Source: Shouchella clausii (lineage in GTDB: Bacteria > Bacillota > Bacilli > Bacillales > Bacillaceae_D). From it: a stretch of 64,000 nt of DNA. The stretch is from the NCBI RefSeq assembly GCF_001598215.1, contig NZ_BCXJ01000002.1, positions 310,001-374,000 on the forward strand, in the 5' to 3' direction. The notes below the pieces were generated by a model. The model was not told the origin of the DNA. It was given only the letters and a program-made list of their open reading frames with translations, and did not search any database. This document shows positions 60,232-64,000 of the stretch, in pieces. Every line of letters begins with the position of its first letter. Positions within the stretch are counted from its first letter, which is position 1. A program made the position numbers and the translations under genes.

Positions 60232-61209
60232 TCACTTTTTTCCTAATGTCTCATCTTCTTGTGTTGCTTTTGCTTGAATAGCAAGCCAAACAGCACCGTA
60301 AATCCCAGCGTCATTCCCTAAATGGGCCAATTTGATTTCAGCACTCTCGGAAACACGGGGCAACGCAAATTGCTTAAATACGGTGCGAAGCGGGGCAAGC
60401 AAGCTTTCTTTTGCTTTAGAAACACCACCGCCGATAATGATTTTGGTCGGATTGAGCGCATTAGCCAGATTTGCTATCGCAAAACCAAGGTGGAAGGTTG
60501 CTTCACTTACCACATCCTTAGCAAGAGCATCGCCAGCTTTAGCGGCATCGAAAATGTCCTTTGTCGTTAATTTCCCTTCTCCAATGCTATGCAAAGAGCT
60601 ATCTAAATTTGTTGTTAACTTTTCCTTGGCAATCCGTAAAATGCCTGTTGCCGAAGATACGGTCTCCAGGCAGCCCGTCTTGCCACAATTGCACGGTGCC
60701 CCTCCTTTCGGGATGACCGTTATGTGGCCAATTTCGCCGCCCATTCCATTTGCGCCGTGGAGAATTTGCCCTCTTGTAATAATTCCACCGCCGACGCCTG
60801 TACCAAGCGTGATGAACAACTCTTCTTCAGCACCATCCCCAGCGCCGCGCCATTTTTCTCCAAGTGCAGCCAAATTGGCATCATTGTCGACGCGGACAAC
60901 CACTCCAAGAGCGCGTTCAAGCTCTTCCCTTAGTGGATAGTTGCGCCAGCCAATATTAACGGCATGGTGAATAAAACCAGTTTCCATTTCAATGAATCCT
61001 GGCGCACCTACTCCAGCCCCTAACAAGGTTGCATGTTGCGGCAGCCGGCTTTGAATGCTTGCAGCGATGTGATCGACAATGTGTTTGCCGTTTTCGCTCA
61101 CGTCTGTGGGAATCTCCCATTTATCTTTTAACTCGCCTGTTTCCGTAAGAAACGCCAACTTTACGGTGGTACCACCAATGTCAATTCCTGCATAGTAGTC
61201 CTCAGTCAT
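60232..61209 (-). CDS. glcK: ROK-family glucokinase GlcK
   Basis: A 325-residue kinase phosphorylating glucose. The ATP-binding motif is GIDIGGTTVKLAF; DNDANLAALGE carries the catalytic Asp; the zinc motif CNCGKTGCLE of ROK proteins is intact. Start ATG overlaps the yqgQ end (the GCAAATGACTGA region). yqgQ-glcK order is the same as in B. subtilis yqgQ-yqgR. Confidence 0.95.
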   Translation of the reverse strand: MTEDYYAGIDIGGTTVKLAFLTETGELKDKWEIPTDVSENGKHIVDHIAASIQSRLPQHATLLGAGVGAPGFIEMETGFIHHAVNIGWRNYPLREELERALGVVVRVDNDANLAALGEKWRGAGDGAEEELFITLGTGVGGGIITRGQILHGANGMGGEIGHITVIPKGGAPCNCGKTGCLETVSSATGILRIAKEKLTTNLDSSLHSIGEGKLTTKDIFDAAKAGDALAKDVVSEATFHLGFAIANLANALNPTKIIIGGGVSKAKESLLAPLRTVFKQFALPRVSESAEIKLAHLGNDAGIYGAVWLAIQAKATQEDETLGKK

Positions 61210-61414
61210 TTGCTCTCTCCCCCATTTTTGCAGCACGCTGTTCACGTTTTAATACAAGCATCGCTTGTTGGAATTCGACGCGTTCAATTAGGCCAAGTCG
61301 ATGAAGCTCCTCCATTTCCATTTGCATCAACTGAATGTCTGCATCCAAATCCCTTGTATAAATGAAAGCGCCGTATTGCTTTAACAACTGCTTGACTTCG
61401 AAAAGCGTTTTCAT
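61202..61414 (-). CDS. yqgQ: YqgQ family protein (DUF910)
   Basis: A 70-residue helical protein (KTLFEVKQLLKQYGAFIYTRD, then an E/L-rich helix) matching the small YqgQ family encoded before glucokinase in bacilli. It is a putative single-stranded nucleic-acid-binding protein by structure; function not known. Its stop overlaps the glcK start. Confidence 0.9.
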   Translation of the reverse strand: MKTLFEVKQLLKQYGAFIYTRDLDADIQLMQMEMEELHRLGLIERVEFQQAMLVLKREQRAAKMGERAND

Positions 61415-61432
61415 TGGCTCACCTCTAGCTTA

Positions 61433-61942
61433 TTATATCAGTTTCAGTACTGCAATAAAAAGAAATGAGATGAGAGGCAAGAATGCCGCAATGTAAACAT
61501 TTCGTAGCCAACCCAATATCGTATTATACAACAATACGCCTAAAAAAACGCTTCCTGTAAACAAAATCGCCATTCCTAATGTAAAGAACGTGCCGAATCC
61601 TGCCGTTCCCCATTGTACGCCCATCAAGAAAAACAGAACAGCGGCAATGAAGCCGACTGGACTTACACCAGGACGATAGCCGCAAGTAGGATGATACGAA
61701 CGAAACAAGGCGATGATAAACAAAAACGAGCACATGGCGATTACAATGTCCAAAAACCGCAAGCCAAGCCAATTTGGGCCAATCAGTGCGAGAAACATGC
61801 CGACATAAGCAAAAAAGAAAAAGCTAATGCTAGACACAGATAGGCCTAAAATAGGCGGGACAAATTTCATTGTGGCGACGATCCCGCCAATCGCGGCACC
61901 CAACACAAACACAAAAGCGGCCACCATAAATGCAAACCCCAT
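61433..61942 (-). CDS. Six-helix hypothetical membrane protein
   Basis: A 169-residue protein of five to six membrane segments with one Cys (YHPTCGYRPG). It occupies the place where B. subtilis has the rhomboid yqgP, but no GxSx rhomboid motif is visible, so it is not a rhomboid. Family not recognised. It lies 18 nt upstream of yqgQ on the same strand, so it probably belongs to the same transcript. Confidence 0.65.
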   Translation of the reverse strand: MGFAFMVAAFVFVLGAAIGGIVATMKFVPPILGLSVSSISFFFFAYVGMFLALIGPNWLGLRFLDIVIAMCSFLFIIALFRSYHPTCGYRPGVSPVGFIAAVLFFLMGVQWGTAGFGTFFTLGMAILFTGSVFLGVLLYNTILGWLRNVYIAAFLPLISFLFIAVLKLI

Positions 61943-62055
61943 GTGATCAACCCCTCATGAAAATTGTTAAACAATTGTACTACTATAGCTTATGTGCTTG
62001 GTTGAAAAATAAGGACATGAATGCCATGATGGAGATATAAAGAAGGAGTGGGAAA

Positions 62056-62454
62056 ATGGGAAGAGATGTAAACGATCTATTAGAAAAAGCAATTTATGGA
62101 AATCCAGAAACAAAACCAGCGGAACGCCGTTTGTTTTTGACAACAATCTTTGAAAGGGTCTATATTGCTTTAACGAAAAAGCAAGTCCAGGCTGCCCCGG
62201 TATACAGTGAAGTCGAAAAAACAATGGCTAAGGCTAACAACCTCCATCTGTTTTTAAATGGCAACCTGGCTTACGGCGATTATGCAGCTTATATTAAAAT
62301 GGCCGTCAGCCAGAACGTTCCCTACACGATTGTGAACCCGCCAACGCCGACACCTTTTGCCCTTGTTTTAGCTGACAAAAACCAGCCGGTGCAAAGAGCA
62401 GACCGTTTTATAAAAGATGACTTGTATGAAATAGACATGGCTGCTGCTGATTGA
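62056..62454 (+). CDS. yueI: YueI family protein (DUF1694)
   Basis: A 132-residue soluble protein of DUF1694: NDLLEKAIYGNPETKPAERRLFLTTIFERVYIALTKKQV and the DYAAYIKMA segment fit the family. AGAAGGAGTGG precedes the start. Function unknown. It converges on the germination gene, 13 nt apart. Confidence 0.88.
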   Translation: MGRDVNDLLEKAIYGNPETKPAERRLFLTTIFERVYIALTKKQVQAAPVYSEVEKTMAKANNLHLFLNGNLAYGDYAAYIKMAVSQNVPYTIVNPPTPTPFALVLADKNQPVQRADRFIKDDLYEIDMAAAD

Positions 62455-62467
62455 AAACACCCACTTG

Positions 62468-63931
62468 CTAACGGTCCGGATCTTGGGGATGAATAATGAC
62501 TGGCCTGCGGTTTTTTACAGGCATTGGCACTCGAAAAACAACGTCTCGTAATGCTTTTGCATTAAAAGGAATAAAAGGCCACATATACGGAACATCCATC
62601 CCCTTTAAACGGACAAGCATGATTAACCAAATGGTCGAGGCAATCAAAAGCCCTGGCAACTTAAAGGCGGCAGTGGCTACCAACAAAAGTACACGCATAA
62701 AGCGGTTGGCAAGGGAAAGTTCATAACTAGGTGTTGCAAACGTACCAACAGCGGCAATCGCTAAGTAGAGAATCACTTCTGGGGAAAAGACACCGACTTG
62801 GATGGCAATATCACCAATCAATAAGGCTGCCACAAGTCCAAGCGCTTCTGCGACTGCATTCGGTGTATGAATCGACGCCATCCGCAACATTTCAATCCCT
62901 GCTTCTGCGATGACAAATTGCGTAAACAGTGGCAAGCTCCCCTTTTCTTCTGTGCCGATAAACGCCAAACTGTCTGGCAGTAAAAACGCATTTGTCGCGA
63001 ATAAATACCATAAAGGCAGCAAGAAGATCGACGAGAAAACAGCAGCAAATCTAACTAGCCGCAGCATTGCGCCAATGATTGGTTTTTGACGGTACTCCTC
63101 TGCATGTTGAAGCAAGTGCCAAAAAGTAGTCGGCGTAATCATGACACTTGGCGACCCATCGACAAGAATGAGAACATGGCCCTCAAATAAATGGGTGGCA
63201 CACACGTCTGGCCGTTCTGAATAGCGCACAAGTGGATAAGGATTGCTGCTTTCCTTAAAGATAAATTCTTCAATCGATTTATCTGCCATTGGTACGCCAT
63301 CGGTGTCAATTGCATCAAGGGCAGCGGTCATTTGCTCGACGTAACGCCTATCAGCAATATCGCCAATGTACATTAAGGCTATATCCGTTTTAGAGCGACG
63401 CCCAACTTGCTTGAAAACAACGCGCAGCGTTCGGTCGCGAACTCTTCTGCGGATGAGAGCTGTGTTCATAACGAGCGTTTCAACAAGCCCGTCTCTAGAA
63501 CCGCGGACAACTTGCTCTGTATCTGGCTCCTCCGGGCTCCGAACAGGATACTCCCTCGTGTCAATCAACAGGCAATAGTCAAGGCCCTCAACGAGCAAAG
63601 CTGCAGGGCCGGCCAACACTTGCTCTACGACTTGGTTCAAGTCTCTTTCGGTTTCAACTTCTGCATAAGGAATCCGGCTTTGCAGTAAGGCATCGTATCG
63701 TTCTTGCAACTCATCTTCAGTGGTATGAGAAAGTTCCCGTTGGATTTGCGTCAGCGCAATGTCTTTGGCAAAACCATCAACTAAAAAAAGCGCCATCCGT
63801 TTGTTTGCATGACGCATTTCCAAGCAAATCAAATCAAAATTGTCTTCAACCGCCAATTCTTTTTTCAAAAAGGCAAGCCCTTCTTCATAAGAGGTCAACT
63901 TTTGCTGTTTTTGGCCAGGCATTCTTGTCAC
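62468..63931 (-). CDS. SpoVAF-type spore germination protein (GerA family A subunit), second copy
   Basis: A 487-residue membrane protein. Residues 1-285 are the cytosolic GerA N-domain with LVDTREYPVRSPEEPDTEQVVRGSRDGLVET-type motif (here IDTREYPVRSPEEPD, VRGSRDGLVETLVMNTALIRRRVRD) and ILVDGSPSVMITPTTFW; then about five membrane segments. It resembles SpoVAF more than GerAA by length and motif spacing. A GerC/GerB partner or SpoVA genes are not adjacent. It is the second SpoVAF-like gene in this window. Confidence 0.9.
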   Translation of the reverse strand: MTRMPGQKQQKLTSYEEGLAFLKKELAVEDNFDLICLEMRHANKRMALFLVDGFAKDIALTQIQRELSHTTEDELQERYDALLQSRIPYAEVETERDLNQVVEQVLAGPAALLVEGLDYCLLIDTREYPVRSPEEPDTEQVVRGSRDGLVETLVMNTALIRRRVRDRTLRVVFKQVGRRSKTDIALMYIGDIADRRYVEQMTAALDAIDTDGVPMADKSIEEFIFKESSNPYPLVRYSERPDVCATHLFEGHVLILVDGSPSVMITPTTFWHLLQHAEEYRQKPIIGAMLRLVRFAAVFSSIFLLPLWYLFATNAFLLPDSLAFIGTEEKGSLPLFTQFVIAEAGIEMLRMASIHTPNAVAEALGLVAALLIGDIAIQVGVFSPEVILYLAIAAVGTFATPSYELSLANRFMRVLLLVATAAFKLPGLLIASTIWLIMLVRLKGMDVPYMWPFIPFNAKALRDVVFRVPMPVKNRRPVIIHPQDPDR

Positions 63932-64000
63932 CCTTTCAATCGTCGGAGTCCTTTTACATAGCTTGGCATTCCTTTACAAAAATATGTGAATTATCGTCGG

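Noticed and set aside
60332-60940. 202-codon plus-strand frame opposite glcK
   Set aside because: It is antisense to a clear glucokinase, has low-complexity Ser/Pro/Ala-rich translation and no ribosome binding site; a codon-bias shadow.
1-64000. CRISPR arrays, tRNA/rRNA genes, insertion sequences or prophage
   Set aside because: No regularly spaced direct repeats, no cloverleaf-like or rRNA sequences, and no transposase, integrase (other than XerD) or phage structural genes were seen.

Overview
This window is chromosomal DNA of an endospore-forming, low-to-moderate GC Bacillaceae species. It carries the spoIIA/sigF and spoVA sporulation loci, SpoIIM, MciZ, a YjcZ-type peptide, TnrA, Fur and a T-box. 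Gene order agrees with B. subtilis in many blocks: dacF-spoIIAA-spoIIAB-sigF, fur-yqzK-xerD-deoB-pdp, nudF-mciZ, yqjA/yqjC/yqjE, yjcF-yjcG-yjcH and yqgQ-glcK. A NaChBac-type sodium channel gene and the overall protein flavour suggest an alkaliphile of the Bacillus (Shouchella) clausii / B. halodurans group. That species assignment is inference. No tRNA, rRNA, transposase, prophage or CRISPR array was seen.

Layout. 1-6.0 kb: spoVAF (cut by the window edge), spoVAEa, spoVAEb, spoVAD and spoVAC, then sigF, spoIIAB, spoIIAA and dacF, all on the minus strand, with recognisable sigma-G, sigma-H and sigma-F promoters. 6.1-11.4 kb: a forespore polysaccharide deacetylase, membrane and efflux proteins, and an ohr/VLRF1-type release-factor pair. 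11.5-18.2 kb: nucleoside catabolism (pdp, deoB), xerD, yqzK, fur, spoIIM, nudF, mciZ and a TlpA-like thioredoxin. 18.3-26.7 kb: uppP, a RuBisCO-like protein, UPF0316, PTS EIIA, a GbsR-type regulator, ATL, VanZ, a CE7 esterase and asparagine synthase. 27.0-33 kb: proline biosynthesis under a T-box, a sodium channel and aspartokinase. 33.3-41.3 kb: small proteins, tnrA, a subtilase with a sensor-like N-terminus, cbpB, yaaR, a second deacetylase and an AT-rich Crp/HAD pair. 41.4-53.3 kb: yqj block, Prli42, an L,D-transpeptidase, an orphan sensor kinase, a purine permease, msrAB, fumC, two HTH regulators and yjcHGF. 53.4-58.8 kb: a TPP-riboswitch-controlled thiE-thiS-thiG-thiO-thiD operon that appears to continue into an unknown secreted or anchored protein and an unusual fusion of a DUF1385 membrane protein with a YqgV/MTH1187 thiamine-binding domain. 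58.8-64 kb: aspA, glcK, yqgQ, membrane protein, yueI and a second SpoVAF-type germination protein.

The most interesting items are these. (1) The DUF1385::YqgV fusion closes a thiamine operon and has a perfectly placed internal ribosome binding site. (2) A standalone MtnW-type RuBisCO-like protein has Gln at the carbamylated-lysine position. (3) A modular dispersed intergenic repeat has a covarying stem. (4) The spoIIM start codon is buried in a hairpin that only readthrough transcripts would carry. (5) A 28-bp perfect inverted repeat overlaps a CDS end. (6) There are several miniproteins and leader ORFs next to regulatory genes. (7) An AT-rich Crp/HAD cassette has a 14-bp palindromic operator.
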